Source: Liminaster sp017519885 (GTDB lineage Bacteria; Bacteroidota; Bacteroidia; Bacteroidales; UBA3663). From it: 64,000 bases of DNA. Positions within the stretch are counted from its first letter, which is position 1. Each line of letters starts with the position of its first letter. Positions 1-8,559 of the stretch are shown piece after piece. A model generated the notes under the pieces. The model made no database searches. It saw only the letters and a list, made by a program, of their open reading frames with translations, and was not told the origin of the DNA. Location of the stretch: NCBI GenBank assembly GCA_017519885.1, contig JAFWRO010000023.1, forward strand, positions 10,038-74,037. Reading direction: 5' to 3'. The position numbers were made by a program, and so were the translations under genes.

Positions 1-768
1 GGGTGTAAGCGCTTCACGACGCGACATGCGGCTACCCTGCGGGATGCCGTTGAGGTAACGGTCGGTGAGCAATCCCTGCTGCAAGGGACTGAAGGCTACG
101 TAGCCTACGCCTGCATCGGTGGCACTGGCAAGGATGCCTCCCGTGTCGTCTTCCTGATAGAGAATGTTGTATTTGCCCTGATAGCATAGGCAGGGCACAT
201 CGCGCTCACGCAGGTAGCGATAGGCGAACTCGGCGGCTTCGAGCGGCCAGCGTGAGATGCCGACATAGAGCGCCTTGCCTTGGCGAACAATATCGACGAG
301 CGCCTGCAGGGTCTCTTCGAGCGGTGTGTTGGGATCGTAGCGATGGCTGTAGAAGAGATCGACGTAGTCGAGGTGCATGCGCTTCAGACTCTGGTCGAGC
401 GACGAGATGAGGTACTTGCGCGAGCCCCAGTTGCCGTAGGGGCCGGGCCACATGTCGTAGCCGGCCTTGGTGGTGATGAACATCTCGTCGCGATAGGGAC
501 GGAAGGAAAGGTCCATCATGCGGCCGAAGGTCTCTTCGGCAGTGCCGTAGGTGGGGCCGTAGTTGTTGGCAAGGTCGTAGCACGTGATGCCGTGGTCGAA
601 GGCATAGTGCATCATGGCCTTGCAGTTGGCGAAGTTGGAGATGCTTCCGAAGTTGTGCCAGAAGCCGAGCGAGAGCGCCGACATGAGGATGCCGGAGCGG
701 CCGGAGCGGCGATACTGCATCAGACCGTCGTAGCGATCGGGGTTGGGGGAGTAGATGGGGTCGATCAT
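1..768 (-). CDS. Aldo/keto reductase, YghZ-like (C-terminus beyond window)
   Basis: The reading frame is open from an ATG at 768 to the window edge, giving 256 residues of a family usually about 330 long, so the C-terminal quarter is missing. It begins MIDPIYSPNPDRYDGLMQY and carries the aldo/keto reductase signatures in order: D and Y of the catalytic tetrad in CYDLANNYG, K in ITTKAG, and H in DLFYSHRYD. The motifs YVGISRWP and AFSPLQQGLL further along belong to the TIM barrel. The family reduces aldehydes or ketones with NADPH in the cytosol; YghZ members act on L-glyceraldehyde 3-phosphate and methylglyoxal. The substrate here is inferred only from resemblance. It lies 20 nt downstream of the HD phosphohydrolase on the same strand, so the two may be co-transcribed. 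Confidence 0.85.
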   Translation of the reverse strand, partial: MIDPIYSPNPDRYDGLMQYRRSGRSGILMSALSLGFWHNFGSISNFANCKAMMHYAFDHGITCYDLANNYGPTYGTAEETFGRMMDLSFRPYRDEMFITTKAGYDMWPGPYGNWGSRKYLISSLDQSLKRMHLDYVDLFYSHRYDPNTPLEETLQALVDIVRQGKALYVGISRWPLEAAEFAYRYLRERDVPCLCYQGKYNILYQEDDTGGILASATDAGVGYVAFSPLQQGLLTDRYLNGIPQGSRMSRREALTP

Positions 769-788
769 GGGATTGAGGGAGGTCTTGT

Positions 789-2840
789 TTATTTGTTTTC
801 AGCCTTGGCGGCTGCGGTGTCAGCGTGGAGGGTGGGGTAGGCGATGCGGGCGTGGTTGATGGTGATGAGCTGGGAGATGAAGACTTCCTGACACTGCTGG
901 AGCTCGTGCAGGGTTATGTCGGCATCGTTGAGACGACCATCAGTGAGGAGTTCGTTTGTGAGGCGCTCCACCAAATCGCGAATACCCTTGCGGGTAAGGT
1001 CTTTGAGGGAGCGGGACGCGGCTTCGATCTTGTCGGCTATCATGACGATGGCCTGCTCCTTGGTCATAGGGTCGGGACCGGGATAGGAGAAGAAGTCGTG
1101 GTCGGGCTCCTGGTCGGGATGTTCGTTGCACCACTTGATGTAGAAATATTTCACCTGCGAGCGTCCGTGGTGGGTTCGGATGAAGCCCAGGATGTCTTCG
1201 GGCAACTTCTGCTTCTCGGCGAGGCGGATGCCGTTGGTGACGTGTTTCTTGATGGTCTGCACAGCATCTTCGATCGACAGTTCGTTCAGCGGGTTGTTGA
1301 GCTGCTGATTCTCGGTGAACATGTTCGGATTGATGAGTTTGCCGATGTCGTGATAGAGGGCACCAGTGCGCACCAGGGCGATGTTGGCACCAATCTCCTT
1401 GGCGGCAGCTGCCGAGAGATTGGCCACATTGAGCGAATGGTTGAAGGTGCCGGGAGCCTCTTCGGAGAGGCGGAGCAGCAGACCTTTGCCCATGTTGCAG
1501 AGCTCAACGAGCATTACGCCCGACGTGTAGCCGAAGATGTTCTCGAAGCTGTAGATGATGAGGTAGGACAGCAGTAGCAGGATGGCATTGAGGACCATCA
1601 TCGTTGCGATGGATGGTGAGATGCTTGCCAGGGTGGCCTGGTTGGCAAGGGTATAAATGAGATAGGTGCCTAAATAACCGATGCCTGCAAAGAGGGCGGT
1701 ATGCATCAGTTGCTTGCGGTCCTGCAGACCATCCTTGAGACTGAACACGATGACCATGCCAACGATGCTTTGGATGATGACGTATTCGAAGCGGGAGGGC
1801 GCAATGAACGAGCAGAGCAACACCATAACCATGTGGCAGAAGAATGCCGTGCGCGAGCCGAAGAAGGTGCTGATGAGGATGGTGACGATGCCGATGGGCA
1901 CCAGATAGACCGAATTGATCTCCATGTGACTGGCGATGGACGTCAGGATGGCCATAATGGTGATGGAGCCGATGATGACGAAGATGTTGGCCTGGCGGAT
2001 ATAGATATGCCTGCGATAGAGCCCAAGGAAGACAAGGATGCTGCTGAGCAAGAGAGCGACAATGGAGAAGCGCCCTATCCATTCCCAGGCAAGGCCTGAT
2101 GAAAGGCTGCGACGGTGCTGCTGCTCCTTGCGATAGGAATTGATGATGTCGAAGGTGCGTGGGGTGACAATCTCGCCGTTGTCGATGATGCGGCTTTCGG
2201 CAAGCACCACACCGCTGGTGTAGCTGACTTGCTGGCGCAGACGCTTGTATTCGAGGTTCATGGCTGCGGTGTCGCTGACGAGGTTGCTGCTCAGGAGCCG
2301 CTGCAGGGGCAAGGTTTCGTATTCCTTGGCAAAGAGCGAGTCACCGCGCAACAGCTCATAGGCCTGCATTTCGGTGAGGAGCGTCTGCTTGGGTACGGTA
2401 GTGACCACGTCGCCATCGATCAGGATAACGTCGGCAGAATGGATTTGGGCCAATCTTCCCTGCTCCTCGCCGGTGATGACACCCTGGCGATAGATCTGCT
2501 CAAGCGTCTGCTGTAGATGGGTGCTTGCCTCGGCAGGAAGTTTGCCACCCGTCTTCTGGAGCTGACGTAGAGCATCCTCGCTCACCTTGGTGTCGAAGGT
2601 GTAGCGGGGGATGATCTGATTGCGGATACTGTCCTCGATCTGCATCACAGCGGAGTCGCTGCGGAGAATCGGGAAATCGTAGGGCGCAATGAGGCGGGCA
2701 TAACGCCATGGCTTGCCCACTTCATACTCATAGTGGAAATTCTCCTGACGTGGAAAGCACCACGTGATGATGAAGATTGCCAAGAGGAAGAAGAGGGTGC
2801 GGACTACGATCTGGCGGGTAGTTAGTTTTTGCTTGGGCAT
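789..2840 (-). CDS. 7TM-HD family phosphohydrolase, PgpH-like
   Basis: This 683-residue protein has the PgpH layout. There is a first membrane helix at about residues 12-28, a long extracytoplasmic region to about 255, a block of seven hydrophobic helices, and a C-terminal cytosolic HD domain. The HD domain shows NHSLNVANLS and then the HD pair in ALYHDIGK near residue 497, with a later histidine pair in RTHHGRS. PgpH proteins hydrolyse cyclic di-AMP to pApA, and the metal-binding histidines and aspartate needed for that are present. Position at the 3' end of the division cluster, 106 nt after ftsZ, could link it to envelope turgor or wall control. That link is inference; the family call is firm. 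Confidence 0.85.
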   Translation of the reverse strand: MPKQKLTTRQIVVRTLFFLLAIFIITWCFPRQENFHYEYEVGKPWRYARLIAPYDFPILRSDSAVMQIEDSIRNQIIPRYTFDTKVSEDALRQLQKTGGKLPAEASTHLQQTLEQIYRQGVITGEEQGRLAQIHSADVILIDGDVVTTVPKQTLLTEMQAYELLRGDSLFAKEYETLPLQRLLSSNLVSDTAAMNLEYKRLRQQVSYTSGVVLAESRIIDNGEIVTPRTFDIINSYRKEQQHRRSLSSGLAWEWIGRFSIVALLLSSILVFLGLYRRHIYIRQANIFVIIGSITIMAILTSIASHMEINSVYLVPIGIVTILISTFFGSRTAFFCHMVMVLLCSFIAPSRFEYVIIQSIVGMVIVFSLKDGLQDRKQLMHTALFAGIGYLGTYLIYTLANQATLASISPSIATMMVLNAILLLLSYLIIYSFENIFGYTSGVMLVELCNMGKGLLLRLSEEAPGTFNHSLNVANLSAAAAKEIGANIALVRTGALYHDIGKLINPNMFTENQQLNNPLNELSIEDAVQTIKKHVTNGIRLAEKQKLPEDILGFIRTHHGRSQVKYFYIKWCNEHPDQEPDHDFFSYPGPDPMTKEQAIVMIADKIEAASRSLKDLTRKGIRDLVERLTNELLTDGRLNDADITLHELQQCQEVFISQLITINHARIAYPTLHADTAAAKAENK

Positions 2841-2847
2841 AGGTGAA

Positions 2848-2947
2848 GGGTTCGAAGGGTTCGAAGGGTTCGAGAAGTTCGAAAGGTGCGAAGGGTTCGA
2901 GGGGAGAGCCTTTTGAACCTTTCAGAACCTTTTGAACTTTTCAGAAC
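2848..2947. repeat. 9-nt tandem repeat array between ftsZ and pgpH
   Basis: Six consecutive 9-nt units of the GGGTTCGAA type occupy 2848-2901: GGGTTCGAA twice, GGGTTCGAG, AAGTTCGAA, AGGTGCGAA, GGGTTCGAG. From about 2910 to the ftsZ stop the complementary sense appears as alternating CCTTTTGAA and CCTTTCAGAA units. The two halves could therefore fold into one long imperfect hairpin in the transcript between ftsZ and pgpH. It may attenuate transcription or stabilise the upstream message. Confidence 0.7.
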
Positions 2948-4872
2948 TATAAATCGAGTGTTTTTTCGATGTTGCCAGGCTGACCTGCGGGGCGGGCCTT
3001 GGAGGGCTGGCGGCTGACGGCGCGAAGTTGACCGAGGTCGGAGAGCTTGCGGTTGTAGGCGGGCAGATGCTCGAGGCGTTCGATGAGTTCCTCGTTGGTG
3101 AGGTCCTGCTCGTCGAGAACGTAGTAGGCCTTGCGCGTGTCGTCGAGCAGCATACGGTTGGCAGTCTCTTCGCCATAGAAATGACGGATGGCCTCGATAC
3201 CGTCGATGGGGTCGGTGGCTGTGCGTGGTGTGGGAGCAGGTGGCGTCACAGGTGTAACTGGAGCAGTTGGAGTAACTGGGGTTACTGGGACTGCCGTGGC
3301 TGCAGGAGTGACAGGTGTAGTCGGTGCAGCGGGTTCGGGCTGGTTGAAGAGGGAGGGCTCAGACGAGGGAACGGTCGGGGGAACAGGAGCAACTGGAGTC
3401 ACTGTAACTGCCGGTGCTGCCGGAGTTACTGGTGTAGAGGGGGGTGTCGGAGCAACGGGTGTAACAGTTGGTGTCGGCGTTGGTGCTGGTGCAGTCTCGG
3501 GTTGAGCAACACGGAAGGAGGTCTGTCGGAGCTGCTCTTCGAGGGCGGCAATCTTTTCGCGAATCTCGCGCTCCTGCTGTTCGAGTTTCTTGCGCTCGAT
3601 TTCGGCTTCGATGGCGCGGATGATCTTGAGTTTCTTGTCGCAAGCCTGCTGGTAGGCTATGTCGAGGCGAGCGATCTCCTCGTCGAGCGAATCGTCGATG
3701 GTGAAATTTTCGGCCTTGACGGCAGCATCACGAAGGGCAGTAAGCAGGATGTCGGCAGCCTCCTGATAGCCGTCGAACTCGCCAACCTGGTTCTTGTGTT
3801 CGGCGATGGCAGCACGCAACTGCTGCTGCAGTTCCTTGACCTTGTCCTCGAGCTGGGCACCGACGATGATGTCGCCGGTGTTGTGGTTCATGGCGAAGCC
3901 GCTGGCAAGAAGGATGATGCGCACATCCTCACCAAGCTCGTCGTCGTACATAGCACCCCAGATAACTTCGATGTCGCTGTTGAGGCCATCGACAAAATGG
4001 TTCATCTCGGCGATCTCGGCCATGGAGATTGGGTTCTGGTGGCTGAAACAGAGTTCGAAGAGCAGGTGCTTGGCATCGGTGATCTTGTTGTCCTGAAGCA
4101 GCGGAGAAGTCTTGGCTGCCTCGATGGCCTTGCTGAGGCGGTTTTCGCCGTTGGCGCTACCGGTGGAGATGAGTGCCACGCCACCGTTGCGGAGGGTGGT
4201 GGAGACATCGGCAAAGTCGAGGTTGATGTATCCGCGCTTGTTGATGATGTCGGAGATGGACTTGGCGGCAGTGGTGAGCGTATCGTCGGCCTTGCTGAAA
4301 GCGTTGCCGAAGTTGAGGTCGGGGTAAATGTCGATGAGGCGATTGTTGTTGACCACGAGAAGGGCATCGCACCACTTTTCGATGGACTTTACACCTTCGA
4401 GCGCCATGAGGATCTTCTTCTTGCCTTCGAACTTGAACGGGATTGTGACAATGCCGACGGTGAGGATGCCGAGTTCGTGGGAGATCTGTGCCACGATGGG
4501 TGCGGCACCGGTACCTGTTCCGCCACCCATACCTGCGGTAATGAAGACCATCTCGGTGCCATCGGACAAAGCCTGGCGGATGGTTTCGGCATACTGCTCG
4601 GCGAAGTTGCGAGCGATTTCAGGCTTGGCACCTGCACCGAGTCCTTTTTCGCCGATGAGGAGCTTGTTGGGGATGTTGGAGCCTTCGAGTGCCTGCTTGT
4701 CTGTATTAATAATGAGGAATGAGACATCCTCGATGCCGGTTTCATACATATGCTCGACGGCATTGGAGCCGCCGCCACCTACACCGACCACCTTGATGAT
4801 GGAGTGGTTCTCTTGGGTAGGCTTGAAATCGAACTCGAGAACTGCATTGTTGATATCGTTCTGATTTTCCAT
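2947..4872 (-). CDS. ftsZ: Cell division GTPase FtsZ with long C-terminal extension
   Basis: FtsZ is the tubulin-like GTPase that polymerises into the division ring. The GTP-binding signature GGGTGTG is at residues 116-122 and the T7 catalytic loop NLDFADV at about 217-223. The globular part ends near residue 330. The protein is 641 residues, against about 400-450 for most FtsZ. The excess consists of a charged, Gln/Glu/Arg-rich helical stretch predicted to form a coiled coil (about 340-450), a Pro/Thr/Val/Ala-rich linker made of VTP and APTP steps (about 455-552), and a conserved-looking tail to 641. The start at 4872 leaves a 17-nt gap to ftsA. It closes the division cluster and is followed by the 9-nt repeat array. 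Confidence 0.97.
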   Translation of the reverse strand: MENQNDINNAVLEFDFKPTQENHSIIKVVGVGGGGSNAVEHMYETGIEDVSFLIINTDKQALEGSNIPNKLLIGEKGLGAGAKPEIARNFAEQYAETIRQALSDGTEMVFITAGMGGGTGTGAAPIVAQISHELGILTVGIVTIPFKFEGKKKILMALEGVKSIEKWCDALLVVNNNRLIDIYPDLNFGNAFSKADDTLTTAAKSISDIINKRGYINLDFADVSTTLRNGGVALISTGSANGENRLSKAIEAAKTSPLLQDNKITDAKHLLFELCFSHQNPISMAEIAEMNHFVDGLNSDIEVIWGAMYDDELGEDVRIILLASGFAMNHNTGDIIVGAQLEDKVKELQQQLRAAIAEHKNQVGEFDGYQEAADILLTALRDAAVKAENFTIDDSLDEEIARLDIAYQQACDKKLKIIRAIEAEIERKKLEQQEREIREKIAALEEQLRQTSFRVAQPETAPAPTPTPTVTPVAPTPPSTPVTPAAPAVTVTPVAPVPPTVPSSEPSLFNQPEPAAPTTPVTPAATAVPVTPVTPTAPVTPVTPPAPTPRTATDPIDGIEAIRHFYGEETANRMLLDDTRKAYYVLDEQDLTNEELIERLEHLPAYNRKLSDLGQLRAVSRQPSKARPAGQPGNIEKTLDL

Positions 4873-4889
4873 ATATGCTGAATGTTAAA

Positions 4890-6179
4890 TTATTTCTGAC
4901 CAGTGAAAAGATCCTTGACGAAGCGTCCGACGAATTCGCCAAAGGTGGTGGAGGGACGTACCTCCTCTTCGGTTTCCTTCTCGGGTTGGGTTTGTTGCTT
5001 CGGATCGGTTTGGGGTTCGGGCTGCACTACCGACTCGGGTTCGGGCTCGCGATCGGGGATTTCGAGCGTTGGCTCGTTGTCGTCGGCAGGAGCAGGTTGT
5101 GGAGGAGTAACGGGACGAGTGACAGGTGTCGGACGTGGCGTCTCGACCACTGGGGTAACTTTGGGTGCCTGGCAGTCCTCGGTGCAGAATGAGAGGAGGG
5201 ACAGGAGGTTGGTGAGATCTGGTTTACGGTCGCTGTTCAATAGGGCGGGCACGTGAGAGGCACGCATTTCGACCTGCGGGATGGAAAGGCGACGCAACAG
5301 GAGAGTGGTGATGCCATTCTGATAGGCAGCACCACCAGTGAGGATACAGCCTGCTGTGAGCTGGTCCTTGAAGCCTGATGCTTCGATCTGATGTTCGATG
5401 TTGGCGGCAATCTCCTCATAGCGGCAGAGGGCGATGTTGTTGAGCTTGCTCTGCGGGATGGGGAGTGCCCTTTCGGCAAACATGGCGCTGGGAGCGTTTC
5501 CTGCGGGAGATTCGGGTGTCACCTCCAGCGAGACATCGCTCCAGTCGCGCTTGATGCGCTCGGCATCGTCGTAGGTACAGCCTGCCGATTGGATGTCGAT
5601 TGTAACACTTTCGCCACCCAACGGGATGACGGCAAGGTGCTTGAGTTCACCGTCCTTGTAGATGGAGACGGTGGTGGTGCCAGCACCCATATCGACAAGG
5701 ATACAACCCTTCTGGCGTTCGGATCTTGTGAGAATGTTGGCTGTGGCGATGGGCAAGACGATGATATCGACGATGCGGATGCCGGCGCGGTCCATGGCGG
5801 CACGGATGGACTCACGGATGCGTTTCTCACCAACGATGAGCTGATGCTGGTTGTCACTGATGGGCTGGGAGTTGAGCACGTCGTAGTCGGGAATCTTGAC
5901 CGATGGTTGCTGTACAAGTGAATGGAGCGACATGCCGCCTACGCCGACATAAGCTGCGGCGATGGGGGTGCGCATGCGATTGCCGAGTTTCTGTATGAGA
6001 GCGCGGATGTGCATGGCCGTCTTTTCGATATTGACAATACGGCCATGGCTGATGCAGTCGGACGAAACCTCGCTCTCGATCTGTATATTGGTGAGGGTTC
6101 CGTTCGACAGATCCTTCTCGGCAGCAATGGCCAAGATGCGTGAAGAGCCTAACTGGATGGCACAGGTAAGGGTGGACAT
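4890..6179 (-). CDS. ftsA: Cell division protein FtsA
   Basis: FtsA is an actin-like ATPase that tethers FtsZ filaments to the membrane. The actin fold is recognisable: CAIQLGSS near the N-terminus, the phosphate loop VDMGAGTTTVS in the middle, and ILTGGAAYQNG near residue 285. After the fold (about residue 340) comes a Pro/Glu/Thr-rich linker of about 65 residues (TPVTRPVTPP and similar). It ends in a short amphipathic stretch, FGEFVGRFVKDLF, which is the expected membrane-targeting helix. The VTP-rich linker resembles the one in the neighbouring FtsZ. ftsQ lies 18 nt upstream. Confidence 0.95.
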   Translation of the reverse strand: MSTLTCAIQLGSSRILAIAAEKDLSNGTLTNIQIESEVSSDCISHGRIVNIEKTAMHIRALIQKLGNRMRTPIAAAYVGVGGMSLHSLVQQPSVKIPDYDVLNSQPISDNQHQLIVGEKRIRESIRAAMDRAGIRIVDIIVLPIATANILTRSERQKGCILVDMGAGTTTVSIYKDGELKHLAVIPLGGESVTIDIQSAGCTYDDAERIKRDWSDVSLEVTPESPAGNAPSAMFAERALPIPQSKLNNIALCRYEEIAANIEHQIEASGFKDQLTAGCILTGGAAYQNGITTLLLRRLSIPQVEMRASHVPALLNSDRKPDLTNLLSLLSFCTEDCQAPKVTPVVETPRPTPVTRPVTPPQPAPADDNEPTLEIPDREPEPESVVQPEPQTDPKQQTQPEKETEEEVRPSTTFGEFVGRFVKDLFTGQK

Positions 6180-6197
6180 GGGGGAGGGGGATTTTTA

Positions 6198-6962
6198 TTA
6201 TTTTTCGCCTACGACCTGGCCATGGAACTTGACGTTGATGGTTTTGTAGAAGTTCCAGCCCTTGCGGGTGAGGACCTTGTCGTAGAATGTACGTACGTTA
6301 TCGAGTTTTTGCTGGGTGTCGTCGAACGAACCGATGAGGATGGTGTGGTCACCGATTCGCGGGATGAGTTCGGCATCACCGTTTTCGCGAATATAGATCT
6401 GTGTTATTTCGGCCGACCAGAAGTCGTCACCTTTGAGGAAGAGGGCGAAGTCGTGGAGGGGTTGGATGTGACGTGCCTTGACAAAGCCAGTGACGAGAGG
6501 CAACTGGATGGCTGTGCCAAACTGGGCAGGCATCATGGCGCCATCGCGATCGATGTAGAAATCGGACATGGAGTGTCCGTCGCCGGCATTGACAAGCGTC
6601 GAGCTCTTGACACGCATGATGGGATTGCGCTGTTCGATGTCGATGCGCAGAAGGCTATCGGGCGTGTGATAGCACGAAGCATGGAGTACCAGGCGGTTCT
6701 TTTCCTCGATGTACTTGGCAAGTTCAAGAGTATTGACCTCGGAGTATGGCTTGCCCTTACAGCGGAATCCCGGCTTGCCTTCGACGAGCTGGCGAATACT
6801 GGCCTCGGTGACGAAGTGGGCATCGTCGCTCGGATAGTCGATGGTAATGAGCATGCCACGATAGCGGGGTTCGTTGCGCCAGAAGCCATAGAGGTAGCCG
6901 GCTCCCAGCAGGTAGCCTAAGAGGAGGGTGACGCCTATTGCCTTGAAGATGGTTTTGACCAT
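6198..6962 (-). CDS. ftsQ: Cell division protein FtsQ/DivIB
   Basis: FtsQ is a single-pass membrane protein that recruits and regulates the septal synthase FtsW-FtsI together with FtsL and FtsB. The 254-residue product has a short basic N-terminus, one hydrophobic helix at about residues 9-27, and a periplasmic part starting with a POTRA-like segment. Sequence conservation in this family is low, so the call rests on the size, topology and position between murC and ftsA. A 105-nt palindromic element separates it from murC. Confidence 0.85.
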   Translation of the reverse strand: MVKTIFKAIGVTLLLGYLLGAGYLYGFWRNEPRYRGMLITIDYPSDDAHFVTEASIRQLVEGKPGFRCKGKPYSEVNTLELAKYIEEKNRLVLHASCYHTPDSLLRIDIEQRNPIMRVKSSTLVNAGDGHSMSDFYIDRDGAMMPAQFGTAIQLPLVTGFVKARHIQPLHDFALFLKGDDFWSAEITQIYIRENGDAELIPRIGDHTILIGSFDDTQQKLDNVRTFYDKVLTRKGWNFYKTINVKFHGQVVGEK

Positions 6963-7038
6963 ATTTATGTATTAATATATGTGGCAGCCATAGATGGCTG
7001 CTGCTTTGACAGAAAAGAGGACCCCCTCGGTCCTCCGC

Positions 7039-7143
7039 ACCCCCTCTATCCCCCGAACAGCGGGGGCAGAATACCTGCTTAGGGGGAGGACTGGTTTGTC
7101 CGAGGTTTGATTCTTCCCCCTAAGCAGGGGGATTAGAGGGGGT
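7039..7143. repeat. Palindromic MITE/REP-like element between murC and ftsQ
   Basis: The ends are near-perfect inverted repeats: ACCCCCTCTATCCCCC at 7039-7054 and GGGGGATTAGAGGGGGT at 7127-7143. Inside lies a second inverted pair, CCTGCTTAGGGGGA and TCCCCCTAAGCAGG. The 187-nt gap holding it is the largest inside the division cluster. The CCCCCTNNGCAGGGGG type of palindrome is common as a dispersed intergenic repeat in Bacteroidetes; copy number in this genome is unknown from here. Confidence 0.7.
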
Positions 7144-7149
7144 CTGGTT

Positions 7150-8559
7150 TCAAAGAGCACGGAGGGCTTCGGTGGCGGGAGCAACGAGGCGCTCGATGTC
7201 GACACCGGCACCCATCATGACGAGGACATCGAGCTGGTGGGCCTTGCGGAGCGCGACAAGATAGGGGACAAGGGCGGATATTTCGACCAACGACTTGTCA
7301 CGACTGTCAATCTTGTCGAGGAGCCACTGCGAGGTGACGCCTGGCATGGGTTGCTCGCGTGCCGGATAGATGGGCAGGAGGATGGTGCGGTCGGGGATGG
7401 CGAGCGCCGAGGCAAAGCCATCGACCAGGTCATGGGTGCGACTGTATAGATGAGGCTGGAAGCAGAGGGTCAGGTGACGCCCTGCAAAGAGCTGTCGTAC
7501 GGAATGGAGCGATGCACGGATCTCGTCGGGATGATGGGCGTAGTCGTCCATGACGACGAGGTCGGGACGTTTGATGTAGAAGTCGAAGCGACGTTTGGCT
7601 CCGCCGAAGCTCTTCAATCCCTTGCGCAGTTCATCTTCGGTGCAGCCATTGAGCCAACAGATTGCGAGGGCTGCCGTGGCATTGTCCACATTGATGGGTG
7701 CGGGAACACCGGGTTCGAGGTCACGGAAGATGTGTTGTCCCTCCTTGATGACAAAGTCGAAGAGGATGGTGCCGTTGCCGATGCGGACATTGGTGGCATA
7801 GAAGTCGGGGAGTTCGCTATCATCGAGCCCCGAAGTATCAGGCACGACGTCATATTCGGCATAGCGCACTTCGGCATTCGGTCGGCAATCGACCTTGATG
7901 CCACGATGTTTGAGCAACAGGCCACCAGGACGGATGAGTTCGGTGAAATGAGCGAACGACTCGCGATAAGCCTCTTCGGTGCCGTAGATGTCGAGGTGGT
8001 CGGGATCGCACGAAGTGATGACGGCCATATAGGGCGAAAGCGTGTGGAACGAACGGTCGAACTCGTCGGCCTCGATGGCAACCAAGTCGCTCTTGTCGCT
8101 GAGCATGAGGTTGCTGTCGTAAGGCTTGAGGATGCCGCCGAGGAAGGCGTTGCAATCGACGTGGCTCTGCTTGAGCAGATGGGCTATCATCGAACTGGTG
8201 GTAGTCTTGCCGTGGGTGCCAGCTACACAGAGTCCGCGCTTCTGACGCGTGACGATGCCGAGCAACTGGCTGCGCTTCATCACCTGGAAGCCGTTCTGCT
8301 GGAACCAACAGAGCTCGCCATGGTTCTTAGGGATGGCGGGCGTATAGCAAATTATGCACGTGGCAGGATCCTTGAAAGCAGGATCGACGGCATCGATATT
8401 GTCTTCGAAATGAATGTCGATGCCTTCGCTGATGAGGGCATCGGTGAGTGGTGAGGGCGTTTTGTCGTAGCCTCCCACCTTGTATCCGTTGGCATTGAAA
8501 TAGCGCTCAAGGGCGGACATGCCAATACCGCCGGCGCCTACGAAGTATATGGATTTCAT
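7150..8559 (-). CDS. murC: UDP-N-acetylmuramate--L-alanine ligase MurC
   Basis: MurC adds L-alanine to UDP-MurNAc, the first step in building the peptidoglycan stem peptide, in the cytosol. The 469-residue protein starts MKSIYFVGAGGIGMSAL, the typical MurC Rossmann start, and has the Mur ligase ATP loop GTHGKTTTS near residue 118 followed by the Mur middle and C-terminal domains. The frame stays open upstream to 9171 but that extension is antiparallel reading over murG. The start at 8559 is chosen because it opens the MurC N-terminal motif and overlaps the murG stop by four bases (ATGA), suggesting translational coupling. Confidence 0.97.
   Translation of the reverse strand: MKSIYFVGAGGIGMSALERYFNANGYKVGGYDKTPSPLTDALISEGIDIHFEDNIDAVDPAFKDPATCIICYTPAIPKNHGELCWFQQNGFQVMKRSQLLGIVTRQKRGLCVAGTHGKTTTSSMIAHLLKQSHVDCNAFLGGILKPYDSNLMLSDKSDLVAIEADEFDRSFHTLSPYMAVITSCDPDHLDIYGTEEAYRESFAHFTELIRPGGLLLKHRGIKVDCRPNAEVRYAEYDVVPDTSGLDDSELPDFYATNVRIGNGTILFDFVIKEGQHIFRDLEPGVPAPINVDNATAALAICWLNGCTEDELRKGLKSFGGAKRRFDFYIKRPDLVVMDDYAHHPDEIRASLHSVRQLFAGRHLTLCFQPHLYSRTHDLVDGFASALAIPDRTILLPIYPAREQPMPGVTSQWLLDKIDSRDKSLVEISALVPYLVALRKAHQLDVLVMMGAGVDIERLVAPATEALRAL

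Noticed and set aside
3028..4722. Plus-strand open frame of 564 codons over ftsZ
   Set aside because: It is the complement of ftsZ, low in complexity where the VTP linker lies, and has no protein-like motifs.
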